A DNA stretch of 64,000 nt. Origin: Oxalobacteraceae bacterium (GTDB lineage Bacteria; Pseudomonadota; Gammaproteobacteria; Burkholderiales; Burkholderiaceae_D). Position 1 is the first letter of the stretch. Each line of letters starts with the position of its first letter. The DNA is taken from assembly GCA_013284265.1 (NCBI GenBank), contig JABTBR010000022.1, positions 1-64,000 on the forward strand, given 5' to 3'. The translations under genes were made by a program, and so were the position numbers. Of this stretch, positions 33,609 through 42,400 are shown piece after piece. The notes below the pieces were generated by a model that saw nothing but the letters and a program-made list of their open reading frames with translations, did not search any database and had not been told where the DNA came from.

Positions 33609-34894
33609 GCGGCACGCCGGCCTTCGACGGTGAACAGGGACTGCGCTTCTTCCAGCAACTGCAAGCGCTGAGCAACCGTATCCACGCCACCCACGAGGTC
33701 GACGAGATCATCCTCGACCTGTCCGCCGAAGTATGCCAGCTGTTCGACGGCGACCGCCTGACCATCTACGCCCTGTCGGACGACAAGGCCAGCATGGTCT
33801 CCAAGGTCAAGACCGGCCTGGCCTCGTTCAAGCAGCTCAAGCTGCCCATCTCCGCGCAAAGCATCGCCGGCTATGCCGCGTTGTCGCGCCGCCTGCTCAA
33901 CATCCTCGACGTGTATGACGAAGCGGAGCTCAAACGCATCGATCCCGAGCTATGCTTCCAGCAGGGCGTGGACCGGCGCACCGGCTACCGCACCCGGCAG
34001 ATGCTGGTCGCGCCCATCCTCGCGCCGGACACGGGCGAGCTGCTGGGCGTACTCCAGCTGATTAACAACCACGCCGGCACGCCCTTCAACGCCATGGTCG
34101 AGCAAGGCGCGCGCCTGCTGTGCGACAGCATCGCCATCGCCTTCGGCAACCGCGCCCGCACGCCGCAGCGCGACCGCGGCCGCTTCGCCGCCATGATTTC
34201 CGAGAGCGTGCTCGCACGCTCCCAGCTGGAACAGGCGCAGCGCGGCGCGGCCGCGCGCGGGCTCGATATCGAAGATGTGCTGATCGACGAGATGGGTGTC
34301 AAGATCGGCCTGGTGGGCCGCGCGCTGTCCGATTTCTTCGGCGTGCCCTACTTCATTTTTCAGGTCGACCGGCGCCGCCCACCCGGCTTGCTGGACAACT
34401 TCAACTACGAGTTCGTGGTGCAGAACCAGTGGATGCCGATCGAGGAAGGCCCGCACGGCCTGTTCGTACTGGCGCTCGACCCCGACCAGCTCAAAACCAG
34501 CGGCGCCGTCGCGCGGGTATTTCCGAACACCGTGCCGATCTACTGCGTGACGACACGGCGCGAATTCGGCTGGATGGTCAACCAGTTCTTCGGCAATGGC
34601 GAAGAAGGCGCCGAATCGACACTGCCGCCCGATGCGCGGCTGGCGGCCGGCGGCGCCATGCCCGCTTCGCCCATCTCGCCCGCGCAGCAGGAGGCCGCCA
34701 GGGCGGCGGCACAGGCGGCCATGCCCGCCCTGCCCGACGTGGCGCAAACCATGATAGGGCGCACCGTGACGCAACTGGTCAAGGCCGCCGTCCTGGAAGG
34801 CATCAGCGAACTGCATATCGAAACCACGCCGGGCAAGGAGCCGGGCGAGATCCGTTTCCAGGTCACCGGCGTTCTGAAGACCACACCGCAATAA
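33605..34894 (+). CDS. GAF and T2SSE-N domain protein
   Basis: In this 429-residue protein, residues ~15-180 form a GAF domain (ILDLSAEVCQLFDGDRLTIYAL, then LLGVLQLINNHAGTPF). Residues ~195-335 look like the N-terminal domain of GspE/PilB-type ATPases (LEQAQRGAAARGLDIEDVLIDEMG, DFFGVPYFIF). No ATPase domain follows: there is no Walker A, and the protein ends after an Ala-rich linker and a short beta-rich tail (ELHIETTPGKEPGEIRFQVTG). Some T2SSE-N domains (MshEN) bind c-di-GMP; the motif here is not clear enough to claim that. Coupling to the kinase suggests a sensor or scaffold for it. Confidence 0.75.
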   Translation: MSGTPAFDGEQGLRFFQQLQALSNRIHATHEVDEIILDLSAEVCQLFDGDRLTIYALSDDKASMVSKVKTGLASFKQLKLPISAQSIAGYAALSRRLLNILDVYDEAELKRIDPELCFQQGVDRRTGYRTRQMLVAPILAPDTGELLGVLQLINNHAGTPFNAMVEQGARLLCDSIAIAFGNRARTPQRDRGRFAAMISESVLARSQLEQAQRGAAARGLDIEDVLIDEMGVKIGLVGRALSDFFGVPYFIFQVDRRRPPGLLDNFNYEFVVQNQWMPIEEGPHGLFVLALDPDQLKTSGAVARVFPNTVPIYCVTTRREFGWMVNQFFGNGEEGAESTLPPDARLAAGGAMPASPISPAQQEAARAAAQAAMPALPDVAQTMIGRTVTQLVKAAVLEGISELHIETTPGKEPGEIRFQVTGVLKTTPQ

Positions 34895-34909
34895 CTCACA
34901 AGAGCATCA

Positions 34910-35851
34910 ATGGCCTACCCAATCGAAAACAAACTTGTCATCGGCATCGCATCGAGCGCCCTGTTCGACCTGGCCGAATCGCATCAGATCTACCTTGAAA
35001 GCGGCGCAGAAGAGTACCGCAAATATCAGGAACAGCATGTCGACGTGATCCTCCAGCGTGGCGTCGCCTTCCCCTTCATTCGCCGCTTCCTCAGCATTAA
35101 CCAGCATTTCCCCGACCAGTTGCCGGTGGAAGTGGTGCTGTTTTCGCGTAACTCGCCCGAAACCGGCCTGCGCGTCATGAGTTCGATCGCCCATTACGGC
35201 CTCGATATTTCGCGCGCCTGCTTCGTCACCGGCAAGTCGCCCTACACCTATCTGCCTGCGTTTAACACCTCGCTGTTCCTGAGCGCGAACGAGGAGGACG
35301 TGCGCAAGGCGCTCGAAGCGCGCCACCCGGCCGGCCTGGTACTGCCATCGATCACCGAAGACGACGAGGACGACGGCGAACTGCGCGTCGCCTTCGACTT
35401 CGACGGCGTCATCGCCGACGACGAAGCGGAAACCGTCTTCAAGCGCAACAACGACGTCGACGAATTCCACGCCCACGAACGCGCCCATGTCGCCGTACCG
35501 CACCAGCCCGGCCCGCTGGCCGACCTGTTCCAGAAACTCGCGCAAATCCAGCGCCTGGAAGAAGAGGCCCAGCGCAAGGACCCCGACTACAAGCGCATCC
35601 TGCGCATCGCCATCATCACCGCCCGCAATGCGCCCTCGCATGAGCGCGTGGTGACCACGCTGAAAAGCTGGGGCGTCTCCGCCAACGAAACCTTCTTCCT
35701 CGGCGGGATGGAAAAAGCACGGGTGCTGAGCATCTTCAAGCCGCATATGTTCTTCGACGATCAACTCAGCCACCTGAAATCGGCCGGCGGCACCATCCCG
35801 ATGGTGCACGTACCGTTTGGCGTGGCGAATCTGCGGGCAAAGCCTGGCTGA
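34910..35851 (+). CDS. 5'-nucleotidase family protein
   Basis: This 313-residue protein of the cytosolic 5'-nucleotidase family (PF06189) has LVIGIASSALFDL at the start, VVLFSRNSPETGLRVMSSI, SPYTYLPAFNTSLFLSA and FDFDGVIADDEAE with Asp163 and Asp165, the HAD-like catalytic pair. FFLGGMEKARVLSIFKPHMFFDDQ near the end is the last HAD motif. It should dephosphorylate nucleoside monophosphates in the cytoplasm. It follows the GAF gene by 15 nt, so it may share the transcript, though a link to secretion is not obvious. A hairpin follows the stop. Confidence 0.88.
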   Translation: MAYPIENKLVIGIASSALFDLAESHQIYLESGAEEYRKYQEQHVDVILQRGVAFPFIRRFLSINQHFPDQLPVEVVLFSRNSPETGLRVMSSIAHYGLDISRACFVTGKSPYTYLPAFNTSLFLSANEEDVRKALEARHPAGLVLPSITEDDEDDGELRVAFDFDGVIADDEAETVFKRNNDVDEFHAHERAHVAVPHQPGPLADLFQKLAQIQRLEEEAQRKDPDYKRILRIAIITARNAPSHERVVTTLKSWGVSANETFFLGGMEKARVLSIFKPHMFFDDQLSHLKSAGGTIPMVHVPFGVANLRAKPG

Positions 35852-35859
35852 ATCAAACC

Positions 35860-35879
35860 GAAGCCAGTCCGCTGGCTTC
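35860..35879 (+). terminator. hairpin terminator after the 5'-nucleotidase gene
   Basis: GAAGCCAG and CTGGCTTC arms with loop TCCG, followed by TCCGTCTCTCTTTT, form a plausible rho-independent terminator 8 nt after the stop codon. Confidence 0.65.
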
Positions 35880-35950
35880 TCCGTCTCTCTTTTCCCGCCT
35901 ATTTGCAGCTACTTTCAACGTAGTTGCCCTACTTTCATTGACATTTACTT

Positions 35951-35969
35951 GAGAATGGTTATCATTCCC
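35951..35969. promoter_or_regulatory. Fur box upstream of the siderophore receptor
   Basis: GAGAATGGTTATCATTCCC matches the 19-bp Fur consensus at 14 positions, and the next bases (ATTCTTATC) extend the overlapping half-sites. It lies 107 nt before the receptor start, as expected for iron repression by Fur. Confidence 0.75.
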
Positions 35970-36075
35970 ATTCTTATCAAGTAGCCAGCCACAGTCAGAT
36001 ACTCGTCAATGCCGTACGTTTGCGACATGCCAGCCAATCCTTGTTCATTTTTTTGCGTTATCAATCGGGATATCA

Positions 36076-38283
36076 ATGGCTATGCAAGTACACGCTCACC
36101 GGCGTCACAAACTCAATCGGCTCGCTTTCGCTGTAGCGCTGGCCTTCCCAGTCGGCGCGCACGCGCAAATAACTGAAACCACCACGGCGGTCATGCAGGA
36201 AGTGAAAGTCCATGGCCAGACCCTGGGCGACACCACCGAAGGCACCGGCTCCTACACCACCGGCAAGGCCAGGACCGCCACCCGCCAGAGCATGTCGCTG
36301 CGCGATACGCCGCAGTCGGTCTCGGTTGTCACGCAGCAGCGCATTGAAGACCAGGGTCTGGCGGCGATCACCGATGTGATCAACAACGTCACCGGCGTGT
36401 CGGTGAACCAGTACGAAACCCATCGCGCCGGCTTTACCGCGCGCGGTTTTGATATCGACAATCTGCAGATCGACGGCATTCCCACTCCCTGGGACGCGGC
36501 ATGGAGTTCGGGTGAGGTCCAAAGCAGTCTGGCCATGTATGACCGCGTTGAAGTGGTGCGCGGCGCCACCGGCCTGATGACCGGCACCGGCAATCCTTCG
36601 GCCGCGATCAACCTGGTGCGCAAGCGCGCCAGCAGCAAGGAGTTCACTGGCTCGGCCGAAGTTGGCGTCGGCAGCTGGGACGAGCGCCGCGCCCAGATCG
36701 ACCTGTCCACCCCGCTCAACAAGGAAGGCACAGTACGCGCACGCGTGGTCGGCGAGTACAAGCAGGCCGATAGCTGGGTCCAGCTGGCCAGCGGCAAGGA
36801 CAAGACCATCTATGCCACCGTCGAAGCCGACCTGACGCCGAACACCGTGCTGTCCGCCGGCTTCAGCCGCCAGGAAACCGCCCCGAAAGGCCCGATGTGG
36901 GGCGGTCTGCCTTACTGGTACAGCGACGGCTCCAAAACCAACTGGAACCCCTCGAAGACCTCGGCCGCCGACTGGACCAGCTGGGATACGTCTTACAACA
37001 ACCTGTTCGCCAATCTCGAACACCGTTTCGACAATGGCTGGAAGCTCAGCGCCAACTACAGCCATGGCGACCGCCGGGCAGATTCCCAGTTGCTGTACCT
37101 GTCCGGCATACCTGACCGTGTGACGGGATTGGGCATGGGCGCCTTTGCCGGAGCCTACGTCACGCAGACCAAACAGGGCGACTTCGGCGTGCATGCCAGC
37201 GGCCCATTCCACCTGGCCGGGCGCAAGCATGAAGCGACTGTCGGCTATAGCTACTCCAGGCTGGAATTCAGATCCGACAGCCGCGCAGTCGATTTCGGCA
37301 CGGCCTCCTCCGAAGTCGGTGATTTCAACAACTGGAATGGCGCAGCCTATCCCAAGCCAAGCTGGGGTCCTGCGACCTTCTATGAAACCAGCATCACCAA
37401 GCAGGAAGCCATGTACGGCGTGGCGCGCTTCTCGCTGGCCGATCCGCTCAAGCTGATAGTCGGCGCACGCGTGACCAATTACGGCAAGTCCGGCTACGGT
37501 CAATGGGCGCCTGCCTATGAGCTGAAAAATAATCGCGAAGTGACGCCGTATGCGGGCCTGGTCTACGACATCAGCGACAACTACTCGGCCTATGCCAGCT
37601 ACACCAGCATCTTCCAGCCGCAAAACCTGAAGGATTTCGGCGGCGCCAACCTCGATCCTATCGTCGGCAAGAGCGCTGAAATGGGCATCAAGGGCGAGTT
37701 CTTCGACGGGCGCCTGAATACCTCGTTCGCGGTGTTCCAGATCAAGCAGGATAATCTGGGACAAGCCGGTGGCATGATCGATCGCGATGGCGCTGGTCCG
37801 TTGGCGCCTGAGGCCTACTACGTCGCGGTACAGGGTTCGACCAGCAAGGGCTTCGAGCTTGAGGCATCGGGCGAACTGGCGCGCGGCTGGAATCTCAGCG
37901 CGGGCTACAGCCAATTCAACGCCACCGACGTTAACGGTGCCGATATCAATAGCGCCTATCCGCGCAAGCTGCTGCGCGTGTTTACGACCTATCGTCTGCC
38001 GGGCCAGTTGAGTGCCCTGACCGTTGGCGGCGGCGTCAATTGGGAGGGCCGTACCTACACGCTGGACCCAAGCGCGCCTGCAGGTAGCAATGGCAAAATC
38101 GAGCAGGAAGCGTTTAGCCTGGTCAATCTGATGGCGCGCTACGAGATCAGCAAGCAGCTGTCGGCACAGTTCAACATCAACAATGCGCTCAACCAGAAGC
38201 ACGTCGGCATGTTCGCAGCATATGGCGCGATCACCTACGGCGCACCACGCGGCGCTTCGGCGACGCTGAAGTATCGCTTCTGA
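36076..38283 (+). CDS. TonB-dependent siderophore receptor
   Basis: This 735-residue outer-membrane receptor of the FpvA/FhuE type has a signal peptide that ends AHAQ (about residue 31). The plug domain carries SLRDTPQSVSVVTQQRIEDQGLAAITDVINNVTGV and the ferric-siderophore signature YDRVEVVRGATGLMTGTGNPSAAINLVRK. A 22-strand barrel follows and ends ASATLKYRF with the terminal Phe needed for assembly. No N-terminal signalling (FecR-interacting) domain is present, so it is a plain importer. The upstream Fur box indicates iron control. No siderophore genes or sigma/anti-sigma pair are adjacent. Two close ATGs (36076 and 36082) are possible starts. Confidence 0.92.
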   Translation: MAMQVHAHRRHKLNRLAFAVALAFPVGAHAQITETTTAVMQEVKVHGQTLGDTTEGTGSYTTGKARTATRQSMSLRDTPQSVSVVTQQRIEDQGLAAITDVINNVTGVSVNQYETHRAGFTARGFDIDNLQIDGIPTPWDAAWSSGEVQSSLAMYDRVEVVRGATGLMTGTGNPSAAINLVRKRASSKEFTGSAEVGVGSWDERRAQIDLSTPLNKEGTVRARVVGEYKQADSWVQLASGKDKTIYATVEADLTPNTVLSAGFSRQETAPKGPMWGGLPYWYSDGSKTNWNPSKTSAADWTSWDTSYNNLFANLEHRFDNGWKLSANYSHGDRRADSQLLYLSGIPDRVTGLGMGAFAGAYVTQTKQGDFGVHASGPFHLAGRKHEATVGYSYSRLEFRSDSRAVDFGTASSEVGDFNNWNGAAYPKPSWGPATFYETSITKQEAMYGVARFSLADPLKLIVGARVTNYGKSGYGQWAPAYELKNNREVTPYAGLVYDISDNYSAYASYTSIFQPQNLKDFGGANLDPIVGKSAEMGIKGEFFDGRLNTSFAVFQIKQDNLGQAGGMIDRDGAGPLAPEAYYVAVQGSTSKGFELEASGELARGWNLSAGYSQFNATDVNGADINSAYPRKLLRVFTTYRLPGQLSALTVGGGVNWEGRTYTLDPSAPAGSNGKIEQEAFSLVNLMARYEISKQLSAQFNINNALNQKHVGMFAAYGAITYGAPRGASATLKYRF

Positions 38284-38290
38284 TGCAAAG

Positions 38291-38314
38291 GGCTGAAGCC
38301 AGAAGGCTTCGGCC
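38291..38314 (+). terminator. stem-loop after the receptor gene
   Basis: GGCTGAAGCC and GGCTTCGGCC arms (one G-T pair) around AGAA lie 8 nt after the stop. No strong T-run follows, so termination strength is uncertain. Confidence 0.45.
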
Positions 38315-38444
38315 TGATAGTCGTGCCTCTACGTAGCGGAGCCCACCTTCTGGAAAACTCGTTGCCATACTAGTAATATCGACCGGACTGCTGATGTCGC
38401 CACTTCTCTATGTAGATTTATTGTTAAGCTCGGAGGGAGCACGC

Positions 38445-38781
38445 TCACTTCTTTCTCTTTAGTATTTTCGGTTTAAGTGGTTCATCATCGGCCGTAACAA
38501 AGCCAATCGGGCGCTTCTTCGGAGGATCAGGTGGCGCCATCAGCTCACGGAGGGCATCGAAAGCCAACGGGGTGCTCATTTGAGGTCGCAAATTGCGACC
38601 TCAAAGCGGCGAGTTCATCATCATCGAGCTGAAACATGAAGTCGGAAGGGAAGCGCGCCATATTGCGCTTGACCTGCTCGTTGAAACGCTTAGTCGGCAC
38701 GCCATACAGCGCGGCCAGATCAACATCGAGCAGAATCTTCTGCCCTCGCATCAGGTAAATGCGCTGAGTAATGGCTTCCAA
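38445..38781 (-). pseudogene. ORF6N-domain protein relic
   Basis: From the ATG at 38781 the frame reads MEAITQRIYLMRGQKILLDVDLAALYGVPTKRFNEQVKRN and on to FMFQLDDDELAALRSQFATSN. This is the N-terminal DNA-binding part of ORF6N (phage-type regulator) proteins. It then runs into unrelated residues and a stop. In another frame directly after the break the sequence encodes AFDALRELMAPPDPPKKRPIGFV, the normal C-terminal end of the family, closing with TGA at 38445. About 70 central codons are missing. The gene is therefore inactive as a full-length protein, although the N-terminal domain alone could still be made. Confidence 0.72.
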
Positions 38782-38854
38782 TGGCAGACTAGCTACCGCT
38801 GCGGTAATAATTTCCGCATAGAATTAATTGATCCCAGCCTCAGCGCTATCTCCC

Positions 38855-39277
38855 ATGCACAGCAAGCACCTCTCCCCGACGCAGGAACTACGTGCCGTGG
38901 TCTACACCAAGACGTCCAAGGGCCGTGCCGAGCTGGAACTGGGGCTGATCGCGCCGCAAACGACGGCAGCGCCACCGGCCGTGCCGAAACCTGCTTCCAC
39001 CCTGGTTATCACGACGGCTGACACAGCCAGCATGCTGCGCATCCAGGCGATGATGATAGAGAGCGCCGAGGCTTTTCCGGGCCTGATGGCGGCGGATCTG
39101 GTGCGCCGCATTCAGCGCACGGACGACGAGGCGCAGTTGCTGTCGGTGCTCGGTCACTGGCACATGGCGATGTGCCAGTCCAAATACGGCCGCGCGGTGG
39201 CGGGCGAGCTGCTGGCCGAGATCAAGGCCCGCTTCGGCCCCGAAACCAGCAGCCCAGCCAACTCAGCGATGAACTAA
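38855..39277 (+). CDS. small protein of unknown function
   Basis: This is a 140-residue hypothetical protein, starting MHSKHLSPTQELRAVVYTKTSKGRAELELG. It has a Thr/Ala/Pro-rich stretch (about residues 35-50) and a helical C-terminal half (MLRIQAMMIESAEAFPGLMAADLVRRIQ). I have the impression that the opening resembles longer Oxalobacteraceae proteins whose central part is absent here, but I cannot verify it. No signal peptide or membrane segment is seen. The ATG at 38855 is preferred to an in-frame TTG 27 nt upstream; neither has a clear ribosome-binding site. Confidence that it is expressed is moderate. Confidence 0.4.
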   Translation: MHSKHLSPTQELRAVVYTKTSKGRAELELGLIAPQTTAAPPAVPKPASTLVITTADTASMLRIQAMMIESAEAFPGLMAADLVRRIQRTDDEAQLLSVLGHWHMAMCQSKYGRAVAGELLAEIKARFGPETSSPANSAMN

Positions 39278-39303
39278 CGCCTGAGGGGAGCTTTGGGTGG
39301 GTT

Positions 39304-39347
39304 ATATTGCGAAATATTAACATTGCAATATCGTTTTCACGCAATAT
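39304..39347. promoter_or_regulatory. three ATATTGC/GCAATAT motifs upstream of the giant gene
   Basis: ATATTGC at 39304-39310 and GCAATAT at 39325-39331 form an inverted pair, and GCAATAT repeats at 39341-39347, 16 nt further on. The region 39300-39400 is very AT-rich compared with its surroundings and must hold the promoter of the giant gene at 39499. The motifs are candidate binding sites for a regulator. Two GC hairpins (39433-39447 and 39465-39479) lie in the leader before the start codon. Confidence 0.35.
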
Positions 39348-39498
39348 GTTGATAAAAATTCATGCAAGGAAAATATATTTTCGATTTACCCTAAACTCTT
39401 CCCGAAATCTCTGGATACCTTCCCAGTACAGTGGCCGCAATGCGGCCTCAGCAGACTAATCTAAGCGGCGGGAAGCCGCATCCACGGGAGTTGTTGTC

Positions 39499-42400
39499 AT
39501 GGTTGCAATTGTTAGCGGTAATAGCCTGGGCTTGTTGAACGGTTCGGCGGGCGTGCTGGGCCAGCAAGGCGTGTTTGGCAACGCGGTCCACGGCAACGGC
39601 AAGGAAGCCGCCTATGTCAACGTCTTCAACGGCAATCTGTCGCTGCAGGATCAAGACGACTTCCTGGCCTCGCGCGGCGTCAACGTCGCCCTCACCCGCA
39701 CCTACAATTCCCGCGCACAGTTTACCGACGGTCTCGGCAACTGGAAAAACGGCCTGAGCAAGAAGGTTACGCTGGTCGGCGCCATCAACGATGTCAACAG
39801 CGTACTCAAACGCATCGATTCCGATGGCAGCGAGTCCGAATTCAAATACTCCAAGCTGAACACCTACGTCTCCACCGACGGCGCTGGCGGTTACCAGACC
39901 ATCACCTATAATGCCAGCAACCCGGCAAGCTGGACCTGGGAAGGCGATCGCACCGATATCGCCACCAACGGTACTTTTGAAACGTATAACGCGGCAACCG
40001 GCTTGATCGCCAACAGCGGCGATCAGTTCGGCATCCGCTTGACCTATTTGTACAATCCCGCCGGCCGCCTGATCCAGCTCACCGATGCGACCGGCGCAAC
40101 CGGCGTCGCCGGCGCGGCCACCGGCAATACCGTCAACGATCAAATCAATTTCACATATGACAGCTACGGCAATCTGACCCAGATGAATTCGACGCTGGCG
40201 GCCAACGGTGGCACCTTTACCCGCACCCGTTACAGCTACTACATCAGCGCCGACAACATTCTCAATCCCGACAACCGCCTGAAAAGCGTGACGGTGGATC
40301 TGACACCGGCGGACGGCGTCATCGCGGACGGAAAACAATACACCACTGACTACGAATATGATGGCGCCAGCGACCGCATATCGAAAGTAATCCAGCCCGA
40401 CGGAACGGTTCTCGAATTCAGCTATGTGCAGGACGCGGATAGCAAATGGCGCATCGCGTCATTCAAGGATGCGCTGGAGCGCACCACCACGTTCGACTAC
40501 GTCGCCAAAACCGATAGCGCGGATGCCTATACCACCGTCACCGACCCGTTGCAGAACAAGATCTCTTACAGCTACGACAGCAAGGGACAACTCACGGCCG
40601 TCAGCGCGCCCAACAGCGCGGTGGACAACCAGAAGTTCACCTATGACACCGACGGCAATCTGCTCAGCTCCGTCGATTCGCGCGGCGTACGTACCGAATA
40701 CGAATATGTGCGCGGCAACCGCACCAAACAGCGCGACAGTCTGGGCAACGTCGTCATCCGTACCTATTCCACCGGCGGCAACAAACTGCTGACCGAAACG
40801 GTCTACCTCGCGCTGGACAAAGATCAGATTCCAGTACAGCCACAAACGACTCGCTACGCCTACGACACCAACAACCGCCTGCGCTTCGTCGTTTCCGCAC
40901 AAGGCCGCGTGACCGAGTATGTCTACCCCGATACCGGTGGCGCCGCCGGCGCGAAAGCGTCGCCGCAAATGTCGTCGGAACGGCATTACAGCGATTTCTA
41001 CGTCCTCGGCGCATTGGCCACAACGCCCGATGTGCCCCTGCCACTGGCAACGCTGACCACCTGGCTCACAGGCAAAGCCAATACGGTCACTGACTACGCC
41101 TACGACAACCGCGGTCTTCTCAAAACGCTCACCGAGGGTAAGGGAAGCACTGATGAAACCGTCACGAACTTTATCTACGACCAGGCCGGCCAGTTACTGA
41201 GCAGCACCGACAACAATAGCGCCGTCACCACCTATACCTACGACGGCCTGGGACACTTGCTGTCCAAGGTAGTCAAAGATGGCGCCACCACCCTGTACCA
41301 AACGGGTTCGGGCTACGACAACGCCGGCGCCAGCAAGGTCGTCACCGCTGCCGATGGCAGCGTCACCACCTACAACTATGACAAAGCTGGCCAACTGATC
41401 AGCGTGCAGCAGCCGGCCGCCGTCGGCAGCGGCGTGACCAGCTACATCTACGACAATACCGGCCGCCTGCGCTGCACCACCGACGCCAATGGCCAGTCCA
41501 CTTTCTGGCTGTACGATGCGCTGGGCCGCAAGACGGCCCAGATCGAGGCCGATGGCGCGGTGACGGAATATCAGTACAACGCCGCCAATCAGCTGACTCG
41601 AGCGATCAGCCATGCCAACAAGCTGAAGCTGGACGCGGCGACAAAGGAAAAACTCGGCAGCACTGGCAATCCGCTGGAAGTGAGTCTGAGCACACTGGAA
41701 TTGGTCGCAGACGTCCTCGACCGCAGCAGCTGGAACATCTATGACCTGGCCGGCCGTCTGAGCGACGCAGTCGATGCCAGCGGCTTTGTCACGCATATCG
41801 AATACGATGGCGCTGGCCGTCAGACCATTGTGACCCGCCGCGCACTGCCGGTCGCGCTCAGTGCACTGCAGAACGCCGGCACGCTGACATCGCTGACGCA
41901 GCAAGCCTCCGACGATGACCACATCACCCGCAGCATCTACGACCTGGACGGCAAGCTGGCCGGCAAGATCGATGCACTCGGCTATCTGACCGAGAATGTC
42001 TACAATGGCGCCGGCCTGCTGGTCGAGACCATCAGCTACGGCAAAGCCATCCCTCTGGCATCCCGGAAAACGGATGGACTGGCGGCATTACGCTCTGCGG
42101 CTACGATTCCCGCAAGCGACCTGCATCAATACTTTGTCTATGATGCGAAGAACCAGCTGGTCGGCACCGTCGACGGCGATAAATACCTGACCGAGATCGT
42201 CTACGACAAGCTCGGCAATGTGTTGCGCCGCACCCGTTATGCCAACACGGTGAGCACACCGGTGAAAACGACGCTGGCAACTTTGATCACATCCTTAGGT
42301 ACCACGCTGGCTTTTGTCAATAACCGCAGTATCCTCTACAGCTACAACAAGCTCAATCAGCTGATCACTGAACAGGGCGCAGAACAAGCGTCGGCGGGTG

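Noticed and set aside
36073..38202. 709-residue minus-strand frame opposite the siderophore receptor
   Set aside because: The plus strand has a complete TonB-dependent receptor with signal peptide, plug and terminal Phe, so the opposite frame is not a gene.
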